Positions 45,931 through 54,942 of a DNA stretch of 64,000 nt are shown here, in pieces. This DNA is from Fen-1362 sp964597035 (GTDB lineage Bacteria; Planctomycetota; Phycisphaerae; Sedimentisphaerales; Anaerobacaceae), in NCBI GenBank assembly GCA_964597035.1, contig CAZQWM010000006.1:1-64000 (forward strand). The letters are read 5' to 3'. The stretch's first letter is position 1; the number at the start of each line of letters is the position of its first letter. The notes beneath the pieces are model-generated. The model searched no databases and was not told where the DNA came from. It was given only the letters and a program-made list of their open reading frames with translations. Position numbers and translations under genes: made by a program.

Positions 45931-47292
45931 ATGAGTACGAAAAATAAAATGAATCGCAGGACTTTCATCAGGAGAACGGGTGCCGGTCTGGCTGCAGTAT
46001 TGGCCAGGCCGATTGGCGCAACCGTCGCGCAGGAACTCGCACGCGGGAAAATGAAGCTCGCCATCGTGGGCACGGGTATCAGGGCAATCGATATGTGGGG
46101 CAAAGACGTACTCGCCGATTACTCCGACTTAGTGGAATTCGTCGGCTTATGCGACCCCAACCCGGGCAGACTCGAATTTGCCAAAAATTACATCGGTGTA
46201 AATTGCCCCGTGTTTACGGATTTTGACCAGATGCTCCGCCAGAGTTCTCCTGAAAAAGTCATCGTTACTACCGTAGATGCTTATCACGACCAGTACATCG
46301 TAAAAGCTATGCAGGCCGGCTGCGACGTCATCACCGAAAAACCAATGACCACCGACGAGCACAAATGCCGCGCAATCCTCGACGCCGAAAAGAGTACCGG
46401 CCGAAACTGCATCGTCACGTTCAATTACCGCTACTCTCCACATCGCGCCCGGCTGAAAGAGATGCTCAACTCCGGCGAAATCGGCACTGTGACCAGTGTT
46501 GATTTCCACTGGTATCTCGACGTTTACCACGGCGCGGATTACTTTCGCCGATGGCATCGGCTTCGCAGTAAAGGCGGCACGCTCCTCGTCCACAAAGCCA
46601 CGCACCATTTCGACCTATTGAACTGGTGGCTCGACTCCGACCCTGCCGAGGTCTTCGCCTATGGCACACTCGAGTTCTACGGCAAAAACCATCTCTTCCG
46701 CCACACAAACTGCCGCAATTGTCCCCACAAAGATAAATGTAAATTCTTCTGGGATATGACTAAGGACGAGAAATTGATGCATCTGTATGCCGATAACGAG
46801 CAATATGACGGCTATCATCGCGACGGCTGTGTCTGGAGAGAGGATATCGACATATTCGACAAAATGGCCGTCCAGATGAAATACGCCAACAACGTCCAGG
46901 TCAGCTATTCGCTCACTACCTACTCCCCTTATGAGGGATACCGCATCGCCTTCAACGGCACAAAGGGGCGCCTCGATGCTTGGATTAAGGAAAGACAGCC
47001 CTGGGACGAGCCGCCGAGCGACCAGATACGCCTCACCACAAACTTTGACAAAACGCAGCTAATCGACGTCCCGCACTCCGAGGGAGGTCACGGTGGTGGA
47101 GATGCCCGACTCAAAGACAAAATCTTCAAAGACCCCGATTTGCCGGACCCCTTGAAGCAGTCCGCAGGAACGCGCGATGGTGCTATGTCGGTCCTCATCG
47201 GAATCGCTGCTCGAACGAGTATTGATACCGGAAAACCCGTAAGAATTGCCGACCTGACCGACATAAAGCCGCAGCCCAGAAGACCGGTTTGA
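45931..47292 (+). CDS. Tat-exported Gfo/Idh/MocA oxidoreductase
   Basis: A 453-residue NAD(P)-dependent oxidoreductase with an N-terminal twin-arginine signal, NRRTFIRRTGAGLAAVLA. The dinucleotide fold is KLAIVGTGIRAIDMW, and the family signature EKPMTTDEHKC holds the catalytic Lys. SKGGTLLVHKATHHFDLLNWW is the second conserved block. It has a C-x2-C-x5-C cluster (CRNCPHKDKC) plus GC, perhaps a zinc site. Start 45931 has AAGGAAG seven bases before. It follows the SDR gene by 31 bases, suggesting a common periplasmic and cytoplasmic sugar pathway. The substrate is unknown. Confidence 0.88.
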   Translation: MSTKNKMNRRTFIRRTGAGLAAVLARPIGATVAQELARGKMKLAIVGTGIRAIDMWGKDVLADYSDLVEFVGLCDPNPGRLEFAKNYIGVNCPVFTDFDQMLRQSSPEKVIVTTVDAYHDQYIVKAMQAGCDVITEKPMTTDEHKCRAILDAEKSTGRNCIVTFNYRYSPHRARLKEMLNSGEIGTVTSVDFHWYLDVYHGADYFRRWHRLRSKGGTLLVHKATHHFDLLNWWLDSDPAEVFAYGTLEFYGKNHLFRHTNCRNCPHKDKCKFFWDMTKDEKLMHLYADNEQYDGYHRDGCVWREDIDIFDKMAVQMKYANNVQVSYSLTTYSPYEGYRIAFNGTKGRLDAWIKERQPWDEPPSDQIRLTTNFDKTQLIDVPHSEGGHGGGDARLKDKIFKDPDLPDPLKQSAGTRDGAMSVLIGIAARTSIDTGKPVRIADLTDIKPQPRRPV

Positions 47293-47324
47293 TAATTGCT
47301 GTTGCGTTTAACGATGGTTTCTTC

Positions 47325-47353
47325 TTGCTTTTGATGGTGCGTTTTGGTATAAG
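47325..47353 (+). promoter_or_regulatory. Promoter of recJ
   Basis: TTGCTT at 47325-47330 and TATAAG at 47348-47353 are 17 bases apart, about 50 bases before the recJ start. Confidence 0.45.
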
Positions 47354-47403
47354 CATCATTTACCACTTTTAATGCAACGGACTATAACCAGGATTACCGG
47401 AAA

Positions 47404-49203
47404 ATGCGAACATCTGCACGGACGCAAAAAAAATCTCGCCGCTGCGAGCCGCTCCACAAATCTCACAGGCGCTGCCGCACCGCCGAAAAATCCTGGCTCA
47501 TCACTCCGCCCGACCCACGCACCGACCGGCTCGCAAAATCGCTCAGGGTCTCTCCTTTGCTGGCGCAGCTTCTGATAAACCGCGGCGTAACCGACTCTCA
47601 ATCCGGCTCCGCTTTCCTCAGGCCAAAGCTCGCCGACCTTGTCAGCCCCGAATTGCTCCCCGGCGTCCCCCAGGCCGCTGAAAGAATTAAATATGCTCTC
47701 GCAAAAAAACAAAAAATCACTCTCTATGGCGACTACGACGTCGATGGTATCACGGGCGTCGCAATCCTCTGGCAAATCCTTACTCTCCTCGGTGCAAACG
47801 TCGATTACTACATCCCGCACCGAATCGACGAGGGCTACGGCCTCAATTCCGACGCCGTCGAATCCATAGCAAAATCCGGCACGCACTTACTAATCACCAT
47901 CGACTGCGGCATCACCGCCCACGCCGCCGCCGAGCTTGCCTGCAAACTCGGCCTCGATTTGATTATCACCGACCATCACCGCCCGGCGGAATCTTTACCA
48001 CCCGCCCTCGCCATCGTTCATCCCGCTCTTGACGATTCTTATCCCAATCCGGATTCCTCCGGCTCACTCGTTGCCTTCAAGCTCGCCTGGGCCGTCGCCG
48101 ACATGTTCAAGACCGGCTCTCGTCTCAGCCCCGAAATCCGTGACTTTATGCTCAGTGCCACCTCTCTCGCAGCTATGGGAACCATCGCAGACGTTATGCA
48201 GCTTCGCGGCGAAAATAGAACACTCGCAAGCTATGGCCTCAGTCTCCTTTCCGACACCAAATTGCCCGGCCTACGCGCCCTAATCTACTCCGCCGAACTT
48301 TCCGGAAGGGGCCTCGACAGCTACCACATTGGTTTTCGACTCGCGCCGATGCTTAACGCCGCCGGACGCATCGGCCATGCGCGACTCGCCGTTGAGCTGC
48401 TCACCTCGGCCTCGTTTCCTCACGCCGCACAAATCGCTGAATACCTCAAAAGCCAGAACGCTCAGCGCCAGCGGTTCGAGCGAAAAATCTTCAACCACGC
48501 CTGCCAGCTCATCGCTAAAAACCGGCTCGACGACCCCGAAAGAAAAACCATCGTCCTCGCCGACCCGTCCTGGCACAGCGGCGTTGTCGGTATCGTCGCC
48601 TCCAGAATCGTCGACAGGTTCTACCGGCCCGCTATTATCATTAATTCCTCCTCGGCTCTCGCCCAGGGTTCTGCTCGCTCCATTCCCGGCTTCGATATCC
48701 TCGCCGCCATCACCGCCTGCTCCGAACACCTCGTAACCTTCGGCGGCCACACAATGGCCGCGGGCGTCACCCTCCAGCCGGAAAGCATTCAAAAGTTCGC
48801 AGATGCACTCGAACGTTACGCCGCCGACCATTTGCCCGGTGAAATCTGCACCCCTGTCCTTAATATCGATGCACTTGTATCTTTGTCGCAGTTTAATTAT
48901 GAATCCGTTTCCGAGCTGCAGTTGCTTGGCCCATTCGGCCAGGGAAACCCGGAACCCCTCTTCGCTGCAAAAGGCCTCCGACTCTGCTCGCCTCCCCGAA
49001 AAGTCGGCACCAATGGCGACCACCTCCAGCTCGCCGTCACCGACGGCACTAACTCGCTCCGCTGTATCGCTTTTCGCTTCGGCCCGCTCGAAAAGAAACT
49101 CCTCGAACGCGAATCCTTCAATATCGCCTACCACGCCGCAATAGATACCTTCAACGGCAACCACTCCGTCCAACTGGTTGTTGAAGATATCCGGTTTGAA
49201 TAA
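47404..49203 (+). CDS. recJ: Single-strand-specific exonuclease RecJ
   Basis: A 599-residue RecJ, a 5'-3' single-strand exonuclease in recombination and mismatch repair. The DHH-family motifs are GDYDVDGITG (about 109-118), ITIDCGI, TDHHRP, LAAMGTIADV and FGGHTMAAGVTL. Length is normal. The stop is directly adjacent to the stop of the convergent transglutaminase-like gene (no base between). Confidence 0.96.
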   Translation: MRTSARTQKKSRRCEPLHKSHRRCRTAEKSWLITPPDPRTDRLAKSLRVSPLLAQLLINRGVTDSQSGSAFLRPKLADLVSPELLPGVPQAAERIKYALAKKQKITLYGDYDVDGITGVAILWQILTLLGANVDYYIPHRIDEGYGLNSDAVESIAKSGTHLLITIDCGITAHAAAELACKLGLDLIITDHHRPAESLPPALAIVHPALDDSYPNPDSSGSLVAFKLAWAVADMFKTGSRLSPEIRDFMLSATSLAAMGTIADVMQLRGENRTLASYGLSLLSDTKLPGLRALIYSAELSGRGLDSYHIGFRLAPMLNAAGRIGHARLAVELLTSASFPHAAQIAEYLKSQNAQRQRFERKIFNHACQLIAKNRLDDPERKTIVLADPSWHSGVVGIVASRIVDRFYRPAIIINSSSALAQGSARSIPGFDILAAITACSEHLVTFGGHTMAAGVTLQPESIQKFADALERYAADHLPGEICTPVLNIDALVSLSQFNYESVSELQLLGPFGQGNPEPLFAAKGLRLCSPPRKVGTNGDHLQLAVTDGTNSLRCIAFRFGPLEKKLLERESFNIAYHAAIDTFNGNHSVQLVVEDIRFE

Positions 49204-50682
49204 TCAGCGGGCCACCGTCACCTTTTCAATTTTGAACCTGCCTAACGTCGTCGCCATATTGAAAAAGTCCGCCGGCTCGCCGTCGCCGCTTGCCAGCGCG
49301 ATATGTCCGGCGTCGAATCCGCCTCTTCCCCCTGCCTTGAACGCCGAATCCAGCCCCACCCATTTCCCGCCGATATATGCCTCCGTCCACGCGTGTCCCC
49401 CGAAGCCGCTCCTGCCCGCAAAATCTTCGACGTATGCTACGCCGACCACTACCCTCGCCGGTATCCCGGCTGCCCTGCACATCGCCGCGCACAATACTGC
49501 AAACTCGCTGCAGTCGCCTTTCCTGCTCGCCGCCACCTCCGTTGCCGACGCGTATCCGACCGACAAGCTCATCTCATTTACGTAATCCGCCACAAACGCC
49601 TCTATCCTTCTCGCCGCTTCACCTGCGTCCCTGGCGCCCTTCGTCGCCTCCTTCGCAAGCTCGATTATCTTCGCATCGTCGCTCTGCAAATATCTGCTTG
49701 GCCTGGTTGCCTCCATAATCTCCTTGTCCGTCCCCTTATAGGGATACTTTGCACCCTCCGGCATCTTCACCGGCTCAACCACAACCAGCACCGTCCCGTC
49801 GTTCTGTTGTCTGACAAGCTGGTTGTCCCCCGAAGGTATCTTCAACTCTCCCGCTCCCTCGACCGGCTTCAGCTCGTATGCAATCGCCTTGGCGCTACTA
49901 ACATCTCCCAGCGGCTCGGGGCTGGATACGAACATCTTGTCCCCTATATCGAAATACTCGTTGTCCGCCAGCGCAAACTTCTTCGAGCACGCAACCAGTT
50001 CCACGTTTATCCCCATCATCGGCATCACGGTCTTCAATGCCGTAAATTTGTCATCAACGAAGCTTGTTATCACCATCTCCCCCATACCCGGCATACTCAT
50101 CGCCGTATCGACCTTTGTCAGTGTTACAACCCTGCCGAGCAAATCCACTTCCTGCTTCGCCCCAATCTGCACGCGTGAATCGACCGCGCTCATAAGCGAC
50201 GGGCTGAATATTTTCAGGTCATAGCTTGTCCCCTCCTTTAGTCCCTTCTCAAGCGCAAATAGTCGCACCGCCTCCGCCATCATCGCTCCCGCAGGCCAGG
50301 CGAAGCTGTTCTCCTGCACCTGCCCCATTACTGTTGCCCTGACTTTTACTGTCCCGTCGTTGCCTACCGTCCCCTCCGTCTTCATCCCCATTCCCATTCC
50401 CATATCCTGCTCCGCCGCAAACGATACCGGCTCTCCCTTTGTCGTCTCGACGCTCGCCTCTATCGTCTTGACGGTGATGGCAGCGCCCATCCGGCTCATC
50501 GTCATCTCGCTTTCCTCCGTCGTCTTTACCTGCCCGTCCGCCTCAATCCTGCTGTGCACAGCGTGTCCGACCTTGGCTCCATCCATCAATGCCGCGTAAT
50601 ATTCGACCTCATTGCTGTCCGCCCACGCGCAAACCCCCAATTGCATTACGATAACCATCACCCAAAACAATCTCGTCTTCAT
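49204..50682 (-). CDS. Secreted transglutaminase-like protein
   Basis: A 492-residue protein with a signal peptide (FWVMVIVMQLGVCAWA). The C-terminal domain is a papain-like transglutaminase core: Cys391 in KGDCSEFAVL, His430 in GGHAWTEAYI and Asp445 in WVGLDSAF, in the normal order. The N-terminal part is beta-rich and methionine-rich (MGMGMGM, MPMMGINV) and resembles the DUF3857-type leader of such enzymes. Start 50682 has GCGGAG six bases before. The role may be proteolysis or cross-linking outside the membrane; unknown. Confidence 0.85.
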   Translation of the reverse strand: MKTRLFWVMVIVMQLGVCAWADSNEVEYYAALMDGAKVGHAVHSRIEADGQVKTTEESEMTMSRMGAAITVKTIEASVETTKGEPVSFAAEQDMGMGMGMKTEGTVGNDGTVKVRATVMGQVQENSFAWPAGAMMAEAVRLFALEKGLKEGTSYDLKIFSPSLMSAVDSRVQIGAKQEVDLLGRVVTLTKVDTAMSMPGMGEMVITSFVDDKFTALKTVMPMMGINVELVACSKKFALADNEYFDIGDKMFVSSPEPLGDVSSAKAIAYELKPVEGAGELKIPSGDNQLVRQQNDGTVLVVVEPVKMPEGAKYPYKGTDKEIMEATRPSRYLQSDDAKIIELAKEATKGARDAGEAARRIEAFVADYVNEMSLSVGYASATEVAASRKGDCSEFAVLCAAMCRAAGIPARVVVGVAYVEDFAGRSGFGGHAWTEAYIGGKWVGLDSAFKAGGRGGFDAGHIALASGDGEPADFFNMATTLGRFKIEKVTVAR

Positions 50683-50823
50683 AACCGGCTCCGCTCGAAA
50701 TGGTTTATAAAGCTTTTTTCAGTACCCATTGCGATTTAGTATAACCCCTGCGTTGCATCCGGCAAGCCATCACTCTAAAATACCAGCGTCTATTGTTCGC
50801 AGTACGCACTTGTCCGCCTTTTA

Positions 50824-50860
50824 CCCGCCTGTGGCGGGGTGGCGGAATACGCAATACGAG
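50824..50860. repeat. GC hairpin and heptamer repeat before murE
   Basis: CCCGCC (50824-50829), TGT, GGCGGG (50833-50838) form a hairpin. It is followed by the 15-mer AATACGCAATACGAG at 50846-50860, which occurs again inside murF (52391-52405). Confidence 0.7.
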
Positions 50861-50863
50861 CTT

Positions 50864-52309
50864 ATGACGTTTGATGAATTATTAAATCTTGTCCGCTCGC
50901 CCGCCCGGCCAGCTCTTTGCGACGATTCACGCCTCGTCCAGCCGGGCGACGTCTTCGTCGCCGTAAAAGGCACTAATTTCGATGGCCACGACTTTATCGG
51001 CCAGGCCCTCGGCAACGGCGCTCGGTACATCGTCTGCCACGCTGACTTTCCCTGCCCCGAGTCATACGCCACTGTTCATGGCGTCATCCCGGTTGACGAT
51101 ACTTCTCTCGCCCTGGCCCTCCTTGCTCAGGCCGCAAATGGCGAACCCGCCTCCAAGCTTACCAACCTCGCCGTCACAGGCACCAACGGCAAGACGACCG
51201 TCGCCTTTCTCGTCCGCTCCTGCTTCGACGCCGCCAGCCAAAAGTGCGGCCTGATTGGAACCGTTATCTACGACACCGGCTCCGGCTATACCGACGCCTG
51301 CCTCACTACCCCCGACCCGCTCACAATCGCCAACAGCCAGGCACGGATGCTCGAAGCCGGCGCAAAGTATATGGTTATTGAAGCAAGCTCTCACGCACTC
51401 GACCAGAACCGACTCGCCGAAATCGATTTTCACGCCGCCGCGTTCACCAATCTAACCGGCGACCACCTCGACTATCACCGAACGACCGAAAATTACCTCG
51501 CCGCCAAGACAAAGCTCTTCGAATCTCTCGCCCCCGACGCAACCGCCGTCCTCAATATCCAGTCCCCTTTCGCCACGCACATCGCCGAACGCACTAAGGC
51601 CCGCATCTTCTCCTTCGCTCTCGACCAGCCAGCCGACCTCTCCGCACGCATCGAATCAATCGACATCACCGGCACAACCTTTACGCTTCACTATCGCGAC
51701 AAAAACCTCCGCATAAAAACTCCGTTGCTCGGCCGGTACAACGTCGCCAACCACCTCGCCGCCGCGGGCCTCGCTCTCGCCGCCGGTCTCGCTCTCGACA
51801 CCGTCGCCGAAGGCCTCGCCGCCCTGACCGCAATCCCGGGCCGGCTGGAAAACATACGTCCCGATGCCCCCTTTACCATCCTTATTGATTACGCCCATAC
51901 CGACGATGCCCTGAGTAATGTCCTCTCTACGCTAAGACCCCTCTGCACGGGCCGGCTTATCCTCGTCTTCGGCTGTGGCGGCGACAGGGACAAAACTAAA
52001 AGACCTCGTATGGCCAAAGTCGTCGAAAATTTCGCCGACCTTGTAATCGTAACAAGCGATAACCCTCGGACCGAAAATCCCGACAAGATTATCAGCGATA
52101 TCGTCGCCGGTTTCTCAAACCCCGATTCCGACAAAATCAAAATTGAACCTGACAGGCGAAAGGCCATCGAAATCGCCATCGGAAACGCCGCCCCCGACGA
52201 CGTCGTCTTGCTCGCAGGCAAAGGACACGAAACCTATCAGATCATCGGCACCAAAAAACTCGACTTCTCCGACAAACAAACCGCCCTCGAAGCCCTTGAT
52301 AAACTCTAA
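50864..52309 (+). CDS. murE: UDP-MurNAc-tripeptide ligase
   Basis: A 481-residue MurE. It has DDSRLVQPGDVFVAVKG, the ATP loop VTGTNGKTTVAFL and SDNPRTENP; the DNPR motif marks enzymes adding meso-diaminopimelate. The C-terminus has LAGKGHETYQ. Start 50864 matches the family N-terminus; an open frame 45 codons earlier passes through repeats. The last base of its stop overlaps the ATG of murF. Confidence 0.95.
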   Translation: MTFDELLNLVRSPARPALCDDSRLVQPGDVFVAVKGTNFDGHDFIGQALGNGARYIVCHADFPCPESYATVHGVIPVDDTSLALALLAQAANGEPASKLTNLAVTGTNGKTTVAFLVRSCFDAASQKCGLIGTVIYDTGSGYTDACLTTPDPLTIANSQARMLEAGAKYMVIEASSHALDQNRLAEIDFHAAAFTNLTGDHLDYHRTTENYLAAKTKLFESLAPDATAVLNIQSPFATHIAERTKARIFSFALDQPADLSARIESIDITGTTFTLHYRDKNLRIKTPLLGRYNVANHLAAAGLALAAGLALDTVAEGLAALTAIPGRLENIRPDAPFTILIDYAHTDDALSNVLSTLRPLCTGRLILVFGCGGDRDKTKRPRMAKVVENFADLVIVTSDNPRTENPDKIISDIVAGFSNPDSDKIKIEPDRRKAIEIAIGNAAPDDVVLLAGKGHETYQIIGTKKLDFSDKQTALEALDKL

Positions 52310-53733
52310 TGAAACCACTCACACTAAAAAATCTCGCCGATATCATCGACGCTTGCGTAATAGGCGGTTCTCACGCGATACGCGATACGCAATACGCAAT
52401 ACGAGTAAGCACCGATTCAAGATCCGTCAATCCCGGCGACTGCTTCTTCGCAATCAAAGGCGATAACTTCGATGGCCACAACTTCATCGAAGACGCCTTC
52501 GCAAAAGGCGCCCTTTGCGCCGTCGTCGAAAAGGACATCTCCCCCGACCAGTTCCCCGATAGGGTAATTCTCAAAGTTGACGACACCGTCAAGGCACTCG
52601 GCCAATTGGCCGCCTGGTATCGCAGCGACTGCAATTTCAAGGTCATCGCAATCACCGGCTCCGTTGGCAAAACCACAACAAGACAAATTCTTTACGCCGT
52701 CCTTGGCCGGCGCTTCCGCGTCCACCAGTCACCGAAAAACTACAACAACTTCGTCGGCCTGCCCCTTTCCATCCTCTCCGCCTCACCCGATGACGAGGTT
52801 CTCATCCTTGAGCTGGCAACCAACAAGCCCGGCGAAATCGAATATCTCTCTAAGATTGCCTCTCCCGATATCGCCATTATCACCAACGTCCATCCCGCTC
52901 ATCTCGCCGGCTTCGGCTCCGTCGAAAACATCGCCGTCGAAAAGCTCGACATTTGCACGGGCCTGCGCCCCTCCGGCAAGCTAATAATAAACTCCGAATG
53001 TCAAACTCTCCTCGACGCCGCTAAAGCTGCCAACCTGTCCTTTCGCACCTTTTCTACTAACGATGCCGATTATCGCGCCGGCGAAGTATCCATAGGTCCG
53101 CTCACCAGCAGCTTCACTATTGATGATGTCACCGTCTCGCTTCCTCTCCCCGGCCGGGGCAACGTCGAAAACGCCCTCGCCGCCTGGTCGGTCTGCTCAC
53201 TGCTGGGTATTTCCGCCAGCGACTTCGCCGATGCCGCAAAAACTATTTCCGCCGTCTCTATGCGCACCGAGCTGCTCCAGCTCGGCCCCCTTACCGTAAT
53301 CAACGATTGCTATAACGCCAACCCCGCTTCAATGAAAAACGCCCTCGATATCCTCACCAGTCTCGCCGCGGGTCAAAATCGCCATTCCGTTTTTATCTGT
53401 GGCGATATGGCCGAATTGGGAGATTCCGCCCAATCTCTCCACCGCCAGCTCGGCCGGGATATCACCCAGGCCAACGTCCAACTGCTCATCACTGTCGGCC
53501 CGCTCGCCGCTCTCGCCGCCGAATCCGCGAAAATCACACAGACGCATTGCTTCGCTGACTCAACTGAGCTTTGCGATAACCTCCGAAATCTGATAAAAGA
53601 TGCCGATATAATACTGGTCAAGGGCTCGCGCATTAATAAACTTGAGCTTGTTGTTGATAAACTAAAAGAATTCTTTTGTGCATCTCGCACCGGCAATGGT
53701 GCACGAGGCGCTGGTCACATAAGACAAAAATAA
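52309..53733 (+). CDS. murF: UDP-MurNAc-pentapeptide synthetase
   Basis: A 474-residue MurF adding D-Ala-D-Ala. It has STDSRSVNPGDCFFAIKG, ITGSVGKTTTRQILYAVL, PKNYNNFVGLPLSIL, NCYNANPASM and FICGDMAELG. Residues about 21-32 (SHAIRDTQYAIR) come from four copies of a 7-base repeat and have no counterpart in normal MurF. It sits between a strand and the DSR motif, where a loop could take it. The enzyme is otherwise complete. Confidence 0.95.
   Translation: MKPLTLKNLADIIDACVIGGSHAIRDTQYAIRVSTDSRSVNPGDCFFAIKGDNFDGHNFIEDAFAKGALCAVVEKDISPDQFPDRVILKVDDTVKALGQLAAWYRSDCNFKVIAITGSVGKTTTRQILYAVLGRRFRVHQSPKNYNNFVGLPLSILSASPDDEVLILELATNKPGEIEYLSKIASPDIAIITNVHPAHLAGFGSVENIAVEKLDICTGLRPSGKLIINSECQTLLDAAKAANLSFRTFSTNDADYRAGEVSIGPLTSSFTIDDVTVSLPLPGRGNVENALAAWSVCSLLGISASDFADAAKTISAVSMRTELLQLGPLTVINDCYNANPASMKNALDILTSLAAGQNRHSVFICGDMAELGDSAQSLHRQLGRDITQANVQLLITVGPLAALAAESAKITQTHCFADSTELCDNLRNLIKDADIILVKGSRINKLELVVDKLKEFFCASRTGNGARGAGHIRQK
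52373..52405. repeat. Heptamer repeat inside murF
   Basis: Four tandem ACGCRAT heptamers (52373-52400) followed by ACGAG. The last 15 bases equal those before murE at 50846-50860. Confidence 0.8.
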
Positions 53734-53734
53734 A

Positions 53735-54874
53735 ATGATTTATCATCTTCTCTGGTACTTGCGAGATGTCTTCACCCACCGCCTCGGCTTTTACGCCTAC
53801 CAGGAAGTAATGTTCCGCGCCATCGCCGCGTTGCTCACCAGTCTGCTGATGGCCCTTCTGCTCGGCCCGCGCCTTATCCGCTGGCTTATGACAAAAAAAA
53901 TAGGCGACCGTCCCGAATTCCACCACGCCACGCTAAACGAGCTTACCCGTCAGAAAACCAACACCCCAACGATGGGCGGCCTCATCATCATCGCCGCCGT
54001 ACTCGCCTCCACTCTGCTCTGGGCTAAGCTCAACAACCCATTTGTCCAGAAAGCAATCATCCTCGTCCTCTGGTTCGGCACGCTCGGCGCCGTCGACGAC
54101 TGGCTCAAGCTCACCGCCGAGCATCGCCACCGAAGCAGAGACGGCCTGCGCCCCTGGGAAAAGCTCCTCTTCCAGTTCGGCGGAGCCGTCCTCATTGCAT
54201 CCTTCCTCTTTATGGACTTCGCAAATATCGAAGACGGCCAGAAATTCTGGCTCCCCTTTTATAAACACGGCCTGCCCCTGGCCAACTGGATGTTCATAAT
54301 CATCGCTATCTTTTATCTCTCAGCCACCAGCAACGCCGTCAATCTCACCGACGGTATGGATGGCCTTGCCGCCGGCTGCGTCGGAATCGTCGCACTGGTC
54401 CTCGCCGTCCTCTGCTATGTTGCGAGTGAAACGATGAGCCGCACCTCCGCCGTCACCTGGGCCAGTTACCTGCTCCTGCCCGCCATTCCTCAGTCCGGCG
54501 AGCTATCGGTTTTCTACTGCGCCATACTCGGCGCCGTCCTCGGCTTTCTCTGGTACAACTGCCATCCCGCTCAGGTCTTTATGGGCGACGTCGGCTCGCT
54601 GCCCCTCGGAGCCGCTATGGGCTACGGCGCGCTTGTCACAAGAAACGAAATCCTCCTGCTCATCATCGGCGGGGTCTTTATAATAGAGCTTGGCAGTGTC
54701 GTCCTCCAGGTCGCCTATTTCAAATACACAGGCGGCAAACGCCTCTTCCGCTGCGCCCCCATCCACCATCATTTTCATCTCGTCGGCTGGTCCGAGCCGC
54801 AGGTTGTTGTTCGTTTCTGGCTGATTGCAGTTGCCTTCGCCGCCGTCGCACTGGCCACCCTCAAAATCCGCTAA
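53735..54874 (+). CDS. mraY: Phospho-MurNAc-pentapeptide transferase
   Basis: A 379-residue polytopic enzyme making lipid I at the membrane. It has NTPTMGGLIII, DDWLKL with the Asp pair, NLTDGMDGLAAG, FMGDVGSLPLG and APIHHHFH. About ten membrane segments are present, as usual. One base separates it from murF. The usual next genes (murD, ftsW, murG) are not present downstream. Confidence 0.96.
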   Translation: MIYHLLWYLRDVFTHRLGFYAYQEVMFRAIAALLTSLLMALLLGPRLIRWLMTKKIGDRPEFHHATLNELTRQKTNTPTMGGLIIIAAVLASTLLWAKLNNPFVQKAIILVLWFGTLGAVDDWLKLTAEHRHRSRDGLRPWEKLLFQFGGAVLIASFLFMDFANIEDGQKFWLPFYKHGLPLANWMFIIIAIFYLSATSNAVNLTDGMDGLAAGCVGIVALVLAVLCYVASETMSRTSAVTWASYLLLPAIPQSGELSVFYCAILGAVLGFLWYNCHPAQVFMGDVGSLPLGAAMGYGALVTRNEILLLIIGGVFIIELGSVVLQVAYFKYTGGKRLFRCAPIHHHFHLVGWSEPQVVVRFWLIAVAFAAVALATLKIR

Positions 54875-54942
54875 ACTTACTCCTATGGCGGAATCGCTGT
54901 TGCTGTTATAATAGTCTCGCACGGCACGGAGATGTTGAAAGG

